Shown: positions 1 to 11,379 of the stretch, piece after piece
How the letters are laid out: each line of letters begins with the position of its first letter
Numbering within the stretch: the first letter of the stretch is position 1
Assembly: GCA_027924645.1 (NCBI GenBank)
Contig: BSBN01000495.1
Coordinates: forward strand, 1,054,001-1,118,000
Reading direction: 5' to 3'
Source of the DNA: Cunninghamia lanceolata
Lineage: Eukaryota > Streptophyta > Pinopsida > Cupressales > Cupressaceae
Length of the DNA: 64,000 bases
Program-made: the position numbers and the translations under genes
Notes under the pieces: model-generated
What the model was told of the DNA's origin: nothing
The model's database searches: none
The model's input: the letters and a program-made list of their open reading frames with translations, nothing else

Positions 1-898
1 GAATGTCTCTTGGGTGAATCCCATAGACAACCTCAAATAGACTCCTTCCTGTGCTTCTATTGGTGGAGTCATTGTAAGCAAATTCTGCTTGAGGGATGAT
101 CATATCCCATGCCTCTCCATGTTGCTTTGTAAGACCCCTGAGAAGATTTCCCAAGGACCTATTCACCACCTCAGTTTGGCCATCAATCTGAGGGTGATAG
201 GCTGAAGTGAATGACAATTGAGTGCCCAACTTATTCCACAAAGTGCGCCAAAAGTGGCCTACAAACTTTGGATCCCTGTCAGTCACAATGTTAAGAGGCA
301 AACCATGGATTCTAACAATTTCTTTGAAGAACAAACCAGCAATATGTGAAGCATCATTAGTGCATTTACATGGAAAGAAATGAGCCATCTTACTAAATCT
401 ATCCACCCCAACAAATATTCTATCAAAGCCTCTTTGAGTCCTAGGAAGACCCAAGACAAAATCCAGACTAATACTTTCCCACGGCCTATTAGGAATAGGA
501 AGTGGCTGATATAGACCAGCATTAGATGAAGTACCCTTTGCCCTTTGATGAATACTACAACATTCAACAAATTTTCTAATATCTGATTGCATTTTAGGCC
601 AAAAATAAAACTTCTTCAGTTGATCCAATGTTTTATCCAGCCCAAAGTGACCTCCTAGTCCACCACAATATTTTTCCTTTATGATGTTCTCCCTCATGGA
701 ACACCTAGGAACACATAATTGGCTACCTTTGAACAACAACCCCTGCTACAACAAAAACTCAGAAAAATCAGAATGATAAGAGTCTGAAAACTGTGAACAA
801 ACTTCATATAGCTCCTTGAAATTCTCATCATCCTGATACATATGTTTGAGAGCATCAATCCCCACACTTTGCAACTAAATCTCCTGAACCATACACAC
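1..898 (-). pseudogene. gypsy integrase remnant (truncated by window edge)
   Basis: Read on the minus strand from 898 downward, one frame gives a zinc-binding region (GGLGGHFGLDKTL, then ECC), the core integrase entry around LDFVLGLPRTQRGFDRI, the second catalytic Asp in TDRDPKFVG and the catalytic Glu region in HPQIDGQTEVVNRSL. It ends at the window edge in FEVVYGIHPRDI. These are the DDE landmarks of Ty3/gypsy integrases, which insert the cDNA. In-frame TAGs occur near 875 and 750. The first part joins the RNase H end at 4584 once the nested element is removed. Any chromodomain would be outside the window. Confidence 0.9.
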
Positions 899-2446
899 TG
901 GTGTAGGAGCACCATGCCAACCTCATGCTTCTATGATAAAATTTTTGAAGGATGATTCACTTTTGGTGTCTTAACTTTGTATCAAGGTTATATTGATTAT
1001 TTGTTCATGTGTCTAGGTCATTAGGAGGACAATATTTAATGTTTTGTGTCAAATTTGGAAAGAATGTAATAGTTGTCATCTAAATTGTAAAATTCCTAAA
1101 GTTGTAAAATGAGGAAGGTGAAGGATCACCTTGTTCCAATTCATTGGAAGGAAGTGAAAACTGAAGAGACAAATGTGGAATGCCTTTATTAAGGCCTTGT
1201 AACATCCAAATAACTTGGAGGTGATTGAATATGTGAATGGGATTAATAAAACACTATTTTTTAATGCATTTTCTTCAGAAAACTCCTGTTTCCAGGCCTT
1301 GTACGGCTCTATACGGGCATGCATGGATGTATTAATTTTTGGTAAGTGTTTGATCCCTCTATCACCTTCCCTTTCCATTTGGTTGCATACGGATTGGTTG
1401 TGTTTTGAGTTAGATTTTGCATTTTTGGTGAAAACTATCAAGAAAACAGTTAAACCCTGATTAGGGTAAACAGTGGTATGAAAGTCTGTGTTTCTTCCAA
1501 TTTATGTATTGCATGTTCATGCTAAAGGACTATGGTGGTATGTGCCTTTGAGTCCCTAAGGTCTCTGACCAAATAGCTAAGGCTATGGTGTAAAAAAAAG
1601 CAAAGTTTATGATTGTTTTTCTGTGTGACAGTCTAGAAAAAATAGAGTTTCTAGGACAGTTAAGAGGTATAGGGTTTTGGGTTTGTTAAGAGACCTTTCT
1701 AATGGGATTTCTAATGAAGGAATAAGAAAGGATAGACCTAATCTCACTTGCTCCAAGTGTTGGTTTTTGGAGTCTAGGTGTGAAGATAGAAGAATCAATA
1801 AGCCCTTGTGTATGCTAAGCCTATTAGGCCTGTTTAACACTGTTGCAGTCTTGATTCGAGGCATCCATTGCAAAGTAACATATGTTGGTTTTTTAGATAT
1901 GTATTAAAGCTTGTTAAAGGGTATCTAAAAATGTAATAATAGTCTAGAGCAAGGTCCTATGGTAGAAGTTGTGCTTGACAGTCTTCAAAGGTAGGGCTAC
2001 AAGGAACAAGACTGTCAAGGCACTGTCAAAGTGCAGTCAACCTTGTGAGTGCCATAGTTGCACATCAAGGATAGTTAATGAAGGAATAGATGGAGTCTTA
2101 ATTGCTTTTGAACTATGTTGTACATTCCACCATTTGTTGTATGTCAGTTATGTAGAATGGAGTGGTCTTTGGAAGCCCTTAAGGTTGGTTGAGACTGTCC
2201 ATTTTGAGAAGTACTCACTTTTGAAATGCCTAAGTGGGAAGTTGGGTTGGGGCAGTCAAATTGAAGTTGTTTAAACTATTTTTGGAGAATCTACAAGAAT
2301 TTTTTCCTTGGATCACTATTAGTTGTTTACAATCAAGAGTTTTGTGAAGAAGGTCTAAGTCCTAATTGAAAGGACAAGAAAGAATAGATTGAGTTGTGCC
2401 AAGTTGTGAAAGTTAGTGAGTTTCTTTTATCTTTTCGTCTACATCA
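899..2446 (+). repeat. 5' LTR of the short-bodied element
   Basis: Begins TGGTG and ends CATCA; 1548 bp. It closely matches 3033-4578 apart from scattered substitutions and small indels. It starts with the imperfect hairpin TGGTGTAGGAGCACCA. Short open frames inside it (for example 1969-2274) recur in the 3' LTR and look like chance frames, not genes. Confidence 0.92.
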
Positions 2447-2449
2447 GAT

Positions 2450-2461
2450 TGGTATCAGAGC
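2450..2461 (+). promoter_or_regulatory. Primer-binding site (tRNA-iMet)
   Basis: TGGTATCAGAGC, 3 bp after the 5' LTR end; complementary to the 3' end of plant initiator methionine tRNA, which primes minus-strand cDNA synthesis. Confidence 0.92.
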
Positions 2462-3032
2462 TAGCAAAAGCTCTGGGAGGAGATGTTGTATGTGTTCCTA
2501 TCACTGAGAAGGCAGGTGAAGAACTGAAGGAAAGATTGTGTTGGTGACCATTGTTTTGTTTATTAAGTTGTTTGGTTGCAGGTGCTTATCCATCTAGCTA
2601 TAGAAGGATGTTTTCTGAGGTTGTGTGTGTGGGCAGACAAGAGAAGGTCTGTCATGACCATTCTCCAATGGAGATTAGGCTAGATAAGGGTGCAGAGAGA
2701 AACCACTGAGGAGAGAGTGGTAGGTGCATCACCAGAATTTGCTGTTGGGTGAGATGAATGGTTTGGTGAGTTGGTTTGTTGTGAAGCAATGAGAGAGATG
2801 GATACCTGACTGAAGAAGCACTTGATGTTGCAGCCTGAAGAGTACTCCACTGATGGGAGTAGGAGCCTGAAGAAGCTCTGTGAAGATGGCAGTTTGTTCT
2901 GTTGGTTGGTTGGTCCCATTTCTATAGATTGGAAGATTGTAGCTGAGAAGATTGAAGATAAACACAGAGGAAAAAGACTTTTTGTTGCAGATACATTTCC
3001 AAGGGACTTGGAAATTTTGTTGGTTGGTTGTA
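2462..3032 (+). other. Internal region without recognisable gag or pol
   Basis: 571 bp between the PBS and the 3' LTR. An 82-codon frame from 2822 runs into the LTR, and a longer antisense frame overlaps it. Neither shows a zinc knuckle, protease, RT or integrase motif. There is no clean polypurine tract directly before 3033; the nearest purine-rich stretch is about 60-90 bp upstream (2942-2980). I cannot identify the origin of this sequence. Confidence 0.6.
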
Positions 3033-4578
3033 TGGTGCAGGAGCACCATGCCAACCTCATGCTTCTATGATAAATTTTTTGAAGGATGATTCACTTTTGC
3101 TGTCTTAACTTTGTATCAAGGTTATATTGATTATTTGTTCATGTGTCTAGGTCATTAGGAGGACAACATTTAATGTTTTGTGTCAAATTTGGAAAGAATG
3201 TAATAGTTGTCATCTAAATTGTAAAATTCCTAAAGTTGTAAAATGAGGAAGGTGAAGGGTCACCTTGTTCCAATTCGTTGGAAGGAAGTGGAAACTGAAG
3301 AGACAAATGTGGAATTCCTTTATTAAGGCCTTGTAACATCCAAATAACTGGGAGGTGATTGAATATGTGAATGGGATTAATAAAGCACTATTTTATTATG
3401 CATTTTCTTCAGAAAACCACTATTTCCAGGCCTTGTACGGCTCTGTATGGGCATGCATGGATGTCTTAATGTTTGTAAGTGTTTGATCCCTCTATCACCT
3501 TCCCTTTCCATTTGCTTGCATACGGATTGGTTGTGTTTTGAGTTAGATTTTGCATTTTTTGTGAAAACTGTCAAGAAAATAGTTAAACCCTGATTAGGGT
3601 AAACAGTGGTATGAAAGTCTGTGTTTCTTCCGATTTATGTATTGCATGTTGGTGGAAAAGGATTGTGGTGGTATGTGCCTTTGAGTCCCTGAGGTCTCCA
3701 ACCAAATAGCTAAGGCTATGGTGTAAAAAAAGGCAAGGTTTATGACTATTTTTCTGTGTGATAGTCCAAAAAAATAGAGTTTCTAAGACAGTTAAGAGGT
3801 ATAGGGTTTTGGGTTTGTTAAGAGACCTTTCTAATGGGATTTCTAATGAAGGAATAAGCAAGGATAGACCTAATCTCACTTGCTTCAATTTTTGGTTTTT
3901 GGAGTCTAGGTGTGAAGATAGAAGAATCAATAATCCCTTGTGTATGCTAAGCCTATTAGGCCTGTTTAACACTGTTGCAGTCCTGATTCGAGGCATCCGT
4001 TGCAAAGTAAAATATGTTGGTTTTTTAGATATGTATTAAAGCTTTTTAAAGGGTATCTAAACATGTAATAACAGTCTAGAGTAAGGTCCTATGGTAGAAG
4101 TTGTGCTTGATAGTCTTCAAAGGTAGGGCTACAAGGAACAAGACTGTCAAGGCGCTGTCAAAGTGCAGTCAACCTTGTGAGTGCCATAGTTGCACATCAA
4201 GGACAGTTAATGAAGGAATAGATAGAGTCTTAATTGCTTTTGAACTATTTTGTACATTCCACCATTTTTTGTATGTCAGTTATGTAGAATGGAGTGGTCT
4301 TTGGAAGCCCTTAAGGTTGGTTGAGACTGTCCATTTTGAGAAGTACTCACTTTTCAAATGCCTAAGTGGGAAGTTGGGTTGGGGCAGTCAAATTGAAGTT
4401 GTTTAAACTATTTTTGGAGAATCTACAAGAAGTTTTGCCTTGGATCACTATTAGTTGTATGCAATCAAGAGTTTTGTGAAGAAGGTCTGAGTCCTAATTG
4501 AAAGGACAAGAAAGAATAGATTGAGTTGTGCCAAGTTGTGAAAGTTAGTGAGTTTCTTTTATCTTTTCCTCTGCATCA
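3033..4578 (+). repeat. 3' LTR of the short-bodied element
   Basis: 1546 bp, TGGTGCAGG...CATCA. It is collinear with the 5' LTR at 899-2446 and followed by the CACAC target duplication. It starts with the perfect hairpin TGGTGC-AGGA-GCACCA. Differences from the 5' LTR are scattered substitutions and small indels, so the insertion is not very recent. Confidence 0.92.
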
Positions 4579-4583
4579 CACAC

Positions 4584-5800
4584 CCTTCTACTCAATGCAT
4601 CTACTACTTTTTTGGCCTACCCTTTCTTGTGTTTGAATGAAAAAGTATATGCTTGGAGTTGTTCAACCCATTTCATATGCCTATGGTTGAGTTTCTCCTG
4701 TGAATTCAGAAAACTAAGTGCATGGTTGTTAGTATAAACAATAAACTCTTTAGGCAAAAGATAGTGCCTCCATTTTTTCAAAGCTTGCACCATTGCATAC
4801 AATTCCAAGTCATAAGTAGAATACTTTCTCTTAGCATCATTCAATTTTTCACTAAAGAAAGCAATAGGCTTTCCTTCTTGACTTAGGATATCCCCTATAA
4901 CAAGGTTACTAGCATCACATTCCACCACAAACAACTTGTTAAAGTTGGTCAAAACAAGAATGGGCTTTTGTGCTACTTTTTGTTTCAGAATTTCAAAAGA
5001 ATCATTGGCTACCTTTGTCCAAAAAAACTTACATTTCTGCCCCCCTTTGATGGTATCCAAAATTGGTGCACAAATATGACTAAAACCCCTTATGAATTTC
5101 CTATAAAATGTTGCCAAACCATGAAAACATTTCACATCACCTACTATTTTTGTTGTTGGCCATGACAAAATGGCCTCTACCTTTGCTGGATCCATCTTCA
5201 AACTACCTTGGGAAATGAAAAAACCAAGATAGGTGAGTTCTTCCTTCATGAAGACACTCTTTTCCATGTTGATCATCAATTGTTCATCATGTAACTTCTT
5301 CAAAACTTGATCCAAATGTTGCAAATGCTCTTTGTTAGTCCTGCTGAAAACAAGAATGTCATCCAAGTATACCACAACAAATTTGCCAATGAAATCTTGT
5401 AATACTTCATTCATGAGACACATAAAAGTACTTGGGGCATTAGATATACCAAATGGCATCACCAACCACTCATAAAGACCCTCATTTGTTTTGAATGTTG
5501 TCTTCCATTCATCCCCTTGCTTTATCCTAATTTGATGATACCCACTCTTAAGATCAATCTTAGAAAAGTATCTAGCCCCTCCCAAATAGTCCATTAGGTC
5601 CTCAATCCTTGGCATAGGGAACTTATTTCTTATGGTAATTTACCATCCTTTTTAGGGGCTAGGACTGTTGGGACAACACATGGGCTAAGACTCTTTCTCA
5701 CCAAACCCTTATCCAACAATTCCTATACCTGCTTGGCAATCTCTTCATTTTGAGAAGATGTCATCTTATAGGCTACTTTGTTTGGCAAAGTAGATCCTAG
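4584..5800 (-). pseudogene. gypsy reverse transcriptase-RNase H remnant
   Basis: The main open stretch is 5615-4617 on the minus strand (332 codons). The RT fingers/palm region reads KIDLKSGYHQIRI, then the catalytic VVYLDDILVFS. RNase H follows with VECDASN and STYDLELYAMVQAL. The third acidic position of RNase H is TNNHAL where TDNHAL is expected, an Asp-to-Asn loss. Upstream, about 5640-5800, the frame gives the usual pre-RT segment ([24 protein letters not shown]), but a dozen or so residues normally found before [10 protein letters not shown] are missing. A TAG at 4615 breaks the link into the RNase H-integrase connection. Confidence 0.93.
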
Positions 5801-5890
5801 TATGAAATCAATTTGATGGCTTATGTCCCTAATGGGTGGCAACTCATTAGGCATTTCCTCTACCATGATACTCTTATACTTCTCTAGCAA

Positions 5891-6394
5891 TTATTGCACC
5901 TCCTTAGGAACCTCTTCCTTACTAGGACTATGCAAAGTAGGGCTGCTTGTGGGCTTCAAGATCAAAGCATACCCTTGGGTTCCTTCTTCCTTAAGGGTGT
6001 TAAGAAACTCTTTACCACTCACAATCATGACACTCGACACTATATTTTTTTCTACATTCTCATCAGGTAATGGATCCATCTTATACGTTTTACCCTTCTT
6101 AGTTATGACAAAATAATTTGATTTCCCATCATGTTGGGCTTGTAGATCATACTGCCATGGATGTCCTAACAGCAAATGACAGGCATCCATGGGGATTACA
6201 TCACACAAAATCTTGTCCTTATATTCTCCTATCTCAAATTCTACCCATGATTGTTCATCTACCAAAACTTGTTACCCTTTATTCAACCATGATACTTTAT
6301 AAGAACTAACATGGGGAAGTCTTTTCAATTTCAACTTATCTACCATCTCAATGGAAACCAAATTTTCAATTGAGCCTGAATCAACAATTACCTT
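5891..6394 (-). pseudogene. gypsy aspartic protease remnant
   Basis: The minus-strand frame contains the active-site DSGS motif near 6375-6390, then SWVEFEIGEYKDKILCDV and the family hallmark MDACHLLLGHPWQYD. This is the retropepsin-like protease that cleaves the gag-pol polyprotein. An in-frame TAA near 6275 separates the active site from the rest. It lies between the gag zinc knuckle and RT, as expected for Ty3/gypsy. Confidence 0.88.
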
Positions 6395-7636
6395 TCAAAT
6401 CTTACCATAGGCCTTGTATGTTGTCCTGAACAATGTCTTCCTTTGAGGGAGTTCTTGAGTTTGAGGCACCTTCAGCATGGTTCTTCTCATTATCAAACTT
6501 TCTCCTTCATGGACTAGGGCTGCACTTCCAATTGGTGAGTTAACACTTTGGCTATCTTCCTCTTGGATCAATTGGTTCCTTCTCTCTCCTCCATGAGAGC
6601 TTGAGGCTTGCTTTTCAAGACATTTGAAGGCTGGATGTCCCACTTGGTTGCAATTGTAGCACCTTCCTGTGAAGACATTAGGACCTCTCCCTGGTCCACC
6701 AAATCTACCCCTTCCCTTGGGCCTCCTTCCTCTAAAGCCTCCTCTAGAACCTGATTCTCCACTTTACTCTTGGGAACTAGATTCCCCTTGACTCCTTTGG
6801 GACTGATTTCTACCTCCAAAACTCCCCCTACCTCTGAAATTTCTGCCACCTCTTCCTCTATTTTGCTACTCACCTTTCCTCTTCAACTTCTCTTCAGCCC
6901 TTAATGCCACTTGAAAGCATTTATCCATGGTTTTAGGGGTTAATAAACTAATTTCATCTTGGATATTAAACCTCAAACCATTTAGATACCTTGTCACTTT
7001 ACCTTTTTCATCCTCCATGTATCCACAACGAAGAGAGAACTTGTGAAACTCCTCAGTGTAGGTGGCCACATCCAAATCTCTTTGCTTGATATTTTGCATA
7101 TTCTTGTAGATCTGCACCTCATAGTCTATTAGAAGGAATTGAGACTTGATCCTCTCCAACATTCTGCTCCATGAAGAGATCATGCTCTTCCCATTCTTTA
7201 CCCTCTCAACTTGGGTGTAATTCCACCATGTAAGGGCAGTACCTTTGAGTTTAGTTTTTGCAAACTTCACTCTCTTGTTCTCAGGAACTTCTTTGTATTC
7301 AAAGTAGTTTTTTAGGGCCTCAATCCACTCCATGACTTCACCAGCATTCATCTTGCCACTGAACATGTGAATCTCCATCTGAGCCTCTGAAGAATGCTTG
7401 CCAGTTGCCATGATGGCTTCAAGGAAATGTTTTTGATCTGCAGGTACCTCTACCTCTTCTTAATCTTCTTCTTCCTCCTCCTTTTCTTCTTCTTCATTAG
7501 AACCTTCATCTATCCTCTTCCCTATCCTCAATGCCTTCTGCTCTACTTGGAGTGCTTCCTTGACTCCACTTTTGATCTTTTCTTCCATCTCCTTGAACTT
7601 CTTAACCACCTCAGTGGTCATACCCTTTGGAGGCAT
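6395..7636 (-). pseudogene. gypsy gag remnant with CCHC zinc knuckle
   Basis: The likely start is the ATG at 7636-7634 (MPPKGMTTEVVKKFKEM), upstream of the longest open stretch. An acidic Glu-rich segment and an in-frame TAA precede the capsid region from 7411. Capsid-like residues include the retrotransposon-gag signature KLKGTALTWWN and the segment EFHKFSLRCGY. A Gly/Arg/Glu-rich linker is frameshifted around 6870. A CCHC knuckle (CYNCNQVGHPAFKC) lies near 6620-6665, followed by the protease. Gag packages the RNA; this copy is broken by stops and a frameshift. Confidence 0.88.
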
Positions 7637-7711
7637 ATTGCTAGCCTCTCATTCACTCTCCTTTACTAATATATACTAGGCCTTACACAACCAACAACAG
7701 AACCTTTTACG

Positions 7712-7723
7712 GCTTTGATGCCA
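7712..7723 (-). promoter_or_regulatory. Diverged primer-binding site of the gypsy element
   Basis: The minus strand reads TGGCATCAAAGC, two transitions from the initiator-Met PBS used by the other elements here. It lies 3 bp inside the LTR edge, the same spacing as at 2450. Confidence 0.8.
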
Positions 7724-7726
7724 CTA

Positions 7727-9220
7727 TGATGTAGAGGCACTAGGATAGGTAGAAGGATTTCACAAGATGACAAGGTTTTCTTATACTCTAAAGCCCAAAT
7801 TCAATGATCATTATACAAAAGTGGGAACAACAGTTAGTAGTTCTAAAACCATCATGAAAAGGTTGATTAGACATGCTATGGGACCCATTCCAACCATTGG
7901 AAAAGGCAGATCAAACTTAGAACTAGTACTTCCTTCACAAACCTAAAGTGATCCTTATAGCCCTTGCAAAACAAACAGTCAGCAATATCTTTTGATGCAG
8001 ACCTGCAACATCAGATCTTAGACAATCTGGAGATACCCATTTGGACTCCCTATCACATATCCAAAAATGGGTATAGGTTGTTTTGGACGGTATGGCTCAA
8101 CCTATAACACACCCTAGTGACCTAGAGCCCCAATTAGGCCAAAAATACAAAGAGACCTCTCCAAAATTTATGCATAGAACCCAACCAATGATTGGAGCAC
8201 TTAGAATACATGTTCAAACTATGGATTTTGTGGGTTTTGGGACCCCAACATGGACTACAACTGATTGGTCATCTTTTGTTCTTTTTCTATGCTTCTAGAC
8301 ATCACCTAACACATGAGGATGCTAGGTTTTCTCAATGAAGACTCCTCCCTCTCAGATCCTCTGCCAAAAACTTGATATAACATACTAAAAAAATCTTACA
8401 ACAACCCATCCAACTGATCAAGAATGAATCAAATCAGTGGAATGGCAAGAAAATGCATAATTCCTATCAAAACCCTAGATGAGGGTTATAATAAACAGTT
8501 TCAACAAAAATGCAGATAACTATGCACTACAGAGGTTTCACAAACTAAAACCAAAATAATTGGAATCCTAACTCACCTTGTTAACTTGTCATCATCATGA
8601 ATTTCCACGATCTATCCATACAGGGGTTAGGTACAGCCTGTAACAATAGATTACATAGAAAAAATGCAAAAAATCTAGATTCTATTACTATCTTCTCCTT
8701 CAAAGTTTGTTCTCCAACACACTTCTCCACTTACAATGAACAGAGGAGGGTGTTAAGAAGCCTACCAACTAGTTTGGAATGGTTAGAGGACAATTGGGGT
8801 CGATGGAAGGTATGGTAACCATCGTACTCTCTCTGCAACTGTCCTATTAGGACTGCGACTACCTGTTTTACAATGGCAACTAATTACAAGTTTATCACAA
8901 TGGCCATTGATTGGTTTATGACTTGTCAACACCTTTGACAATGTCATTAAACCTTTGACAAAGTCTACCACCCCTTAACACATGCCAAAAAGGCTTACAA
9001 TGTGAGATAATATATGACTGCCCCTATGTTTCTATGACTGCCTCTTATATGCCTTAGAAGGCTAACAACTATGACTGCTTTACAAATATGAGATGTTTAT
9101 GGACATGGTCCCCATTAAAACATGAGAATGGTCTTCCAAGACCTTATTCCAACATGAAAAAACATAGAACAAATAAAAACAATCATGGATCTTCATGATC
9201 CTCTTGGTGCTCTTGTACCA
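7727..9220 (-). repeat. 5' LTR of the gypsy element
   Basis: 1494 bp, read on the minus strand from TGGTACAAGAGCACCA (9220) to CTACATCA (7727). The 3' boundary is set by the adjacent PBS. The 5' boundary is set by similarity to the LTR starts at 899, 3033 and 58256 and by the abrupt start of copia-1 coding sequence at 9221. The partner LTR is outside the window, so divergence cannot be judged. Confidence 0.82.
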
Positions 9221-10120
9221 CATATGAATGCTTTCAACATGATCATTGTACAATTGACATATGTGGGTGTGAAAATGGAGGAGGATGATCGTTACATGAC
9301 CCTACTTTGTTCTTTGCCAAATTCATGGGATCACCTTGTCATGGCTATTAGAAGCACTAGTACCACCTTCAATATGGAAGATGTGGTGTCCTCGTTGTTA
9401 TCTGAAGAAATGTAGAGGAAAATAACCGAGTCGGCCAAAGATGCTCTTGCGGTTTGTGGAAGACCCAAAGACAAAGGGAAGAAGAAAGACAAGAAAGATG
9501 AGAAGGGTAGATCCAAATCCTGTGGGAGATCCAAATCGCCTAGAAAGTCCAAGGCTCTCTGTTGGAACTTTTGCAAGTCTGGGCATTTCTGAAAGGAATA
9601 CAAAGAAGAGAAGAAAAAGAAAAAGAAATCAGCCCCAGATTTAGATTCTGACAAGTCACAAGATGATGGTGATGCACTCATCACAACCCTAGCCACCCAT
9701 GCATCTGATGATGTGTGGTTGATTGATTCTAGTGCAACATTCCACATGACCTTGCATCAAAGCTGGTTCACGAAGTATGAAGAGGTCGATGGTGGAAGAG
9801 TGTACCTAGATGACAACTCTCATCTGAAGATTGTTGGTCATGGAAGAGTCTCAAATTGATTCCCTAATGGATGAGTGAAGGGGATCACTAGAGTTATGCA
9901 CATTCTAGGCCATGCACGGAACCTGCTTTCCGTAAGTATGTTGAATGATGTAGGTGTACAGGTTGTCTTTTCAAAGGATGGATGCAAGATGACAAGAGGA
10001 TCTATGGTGCTTGCGAAGGGTACTTAGAGGGGTACTCTATTTCAGGTGGAGGCATGCACTTCATAGTACAATAGTTCTTCTAACTCAAAGAAAAGAGCTA
10101 CAGTCACTTCATCCCCACCA
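9221..10120 (+). pseudogene. copia-1 gag, zinc knuckle and protease remnants
   Basis: The gag fragment to 9415 has the Tnt1-like core LTYVGVKMEEDDRY and DVVSSLLSEEM, then TAG. A basic linker leads to a knuckle (CWNFCKSGHF) broken by TGA at 9590-9592. The protease region has WLIDSSATFHM near 9718-9750, where the canonical Asp-Ser/Thr-Gly has become DSS. The same TAG after SEEM and the same TGA in the knuckle occur in copia-2 and copia-3. Confidence 0.88.
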
Positions 10121-11090
10121 TCTGAATGTGTAGTGAAGAAATCTATTGTAACTAGTTCTAATGGTAGTGCACATGCTTTGGAAGCTAAGCTTCCTATTGA
10201 AAAGACTATGTTATGGCATTTGAGATATGGCCACATTGGTGATAAGGTCTTAGAATCTTGAAAAATAAAAACATTGTTGTGGGGTTAAATGATTGTAATC
10301 TAGAGTTTGACTTTTGTGAACATTGCACATATGGAAAGAAAAATTGTGTTCAGTTTTACTCTAGCTCTCACAAGTCTTCTGATGTATTGGATCTTATTCA
10401 TTCTGATGTGTTTAGTCTTGTTAATATTCCTTCGATTTCAAAATCTATATATTTTGTATCTTTCATAGATTATTACAGTAGGACATGGGTTTATTTTATC
10501 AGAAGCAAGACTGAAGTCTTTAGTTAGTTTAAGGAGTTTAAAGCCTTTGCTAAAAATCATACTAGTAAATAGATTAAGTGTTTGAGAACTAACAACGGTG
10601 GTGAGTTTTGTTCGGTAGAGTTCAATAAGTTCTGCAAAGAGCAAGGGATTGAAAGGCATAAGACAACTCCATACACCCTAGAGAAAAATGGAGTTGCAGA
10701 GAGGATGAACAGGACACTAATGGAGAAGGCTAGGAGTATGCTAAGTGGAGCAAGCCTCGAACAAAAGTTTTGGGCTAAAGTTATTGCCACTGCTTGCTAC
10801 CTGGTAAATAGGTCTCCTACATCATCTCTTGTTGGTAAAACACCTATAGAGGTGTGGTCTAGTAAGAAGCCTTAAGTTAGGCATCTTCGTGTTTTTGGTT
10901 GTGAGGCATATGCACATGTGCCTAGGGAAAAATAGGCTAAATTGGAGAACAAGATTGTTAAGTGTATCTTCATTGTCTATGGTGTCGGTGTGAAAGGATA
11001 CAAGTTTTGGGATCCTATGGCTAAAAAAGTGTTGTATAGCAGAAGTGCTATCTTTAGAAAGCTAACACCTTCTTCCATTGTTCTACAGCT
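10121..11090 (+). pseudogene. copia-1 integrase remnant
   Basis: The HHCC zinc domain is recognisable (LWHLRYGHIG near 10210 and FCEHCTYGKK near 10313). The catalytic core gives IHSDVFS for the first Asp, TNNGGEF for the second (Asp changed to Asn) and VAERMNRTLMEKARS for the Glu. Frameshifts near 10243 and stops near 10525, 10570, 10873 and 10933 interrupt it. It is followed by the usual VWSSKKP and VKGYKFWDPM segments. The enzyme would have inserted cDNA; this copy cannot. Confidence 0.9.
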
Positions 11091-11379
11091 AGAATAGATA
11101 GAAAAGAAAGAAGGTGTGGTTGAGTTGCCTTCTACCCCTAAGAAGACTGAACCGACAGACCCGACGAGACTTGATGATGAGGAGAGCTCTAGCAGCTCTG
11201 AAAGCTTAGAAGAGGAAGCATAACCTCAACCTCAACCATTAAGGAGGTCTACATGAATGAGAAAGCAACCTGATAGGTTTGGTTACACATTACTTGATTC
11301 TAGTTGTTCTTTTTCTTTACTTATTGACACTGATGAGCCTAGAACTATGAAATAGGCTATGGGCATGAAAGATGTAGGT

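Larger units (their letters stand above)
899..4578 (+). mobile_element. Non-autonomous LTR retrotransposon with a very short internal region
   Basis: Two ~1.55-kb direct repeats (899-2446 and 3033-4578) flank only 586 bp. Both repeats start TGGTG and end CATCA. The 5-bp target duplication CACAC is perfect (894-898 and 4579-4583). A primer-binding site follows the first repeat. No gag or pol domain is visible inside, so the element must have moved using proteins supplied in trans. Its LTR start (TGGTGTAGGAGCACCA) matches the starts of the gypsy LTR at 9220 and of the solo LTR at 58256, so a gypsy helper is likely. It falls between the usual TRIM and LARD size classes: long LTRs with a tiny body. 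Confidence 0.92.
1..9220 (-). mobile_element. Ty3/gypsy LTR retrotransposon, partial, with a nested insertion
   Basis: A minus-strand gypsy element with the order LTR, PBS, gag, protease, reverse transcriptase, RNase H, integrase. That order (integrase last) defines Ty3/gypsy. The 5' LTR is at 7727-9220. The rest of integrase and the 3' LTR lie left of the window. Another LTR element sits inside it at 899-4578: the coding frame stops at 4584 and resumes at 898 across a CACAC target duplication. The gypsy itself interrupts copia-1, whose gag frame begins abruptly at 9221. Several in-frame stops and at least one frameshift make this copy inactive. Confidence 0.9.

Noticed and set aside
1969..2274. 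101-codon frame recurring at 4101-4406
   Set aside because: Both lie at the same place in the two LTRs of one element; no recognised domain.
2822..3070. 82-codon frame considered as a chromodomain or integrase tail
   Set aside because: The match was impressionistic, the aromatic cage residues were not convincing, and the frame runs into the LTR.
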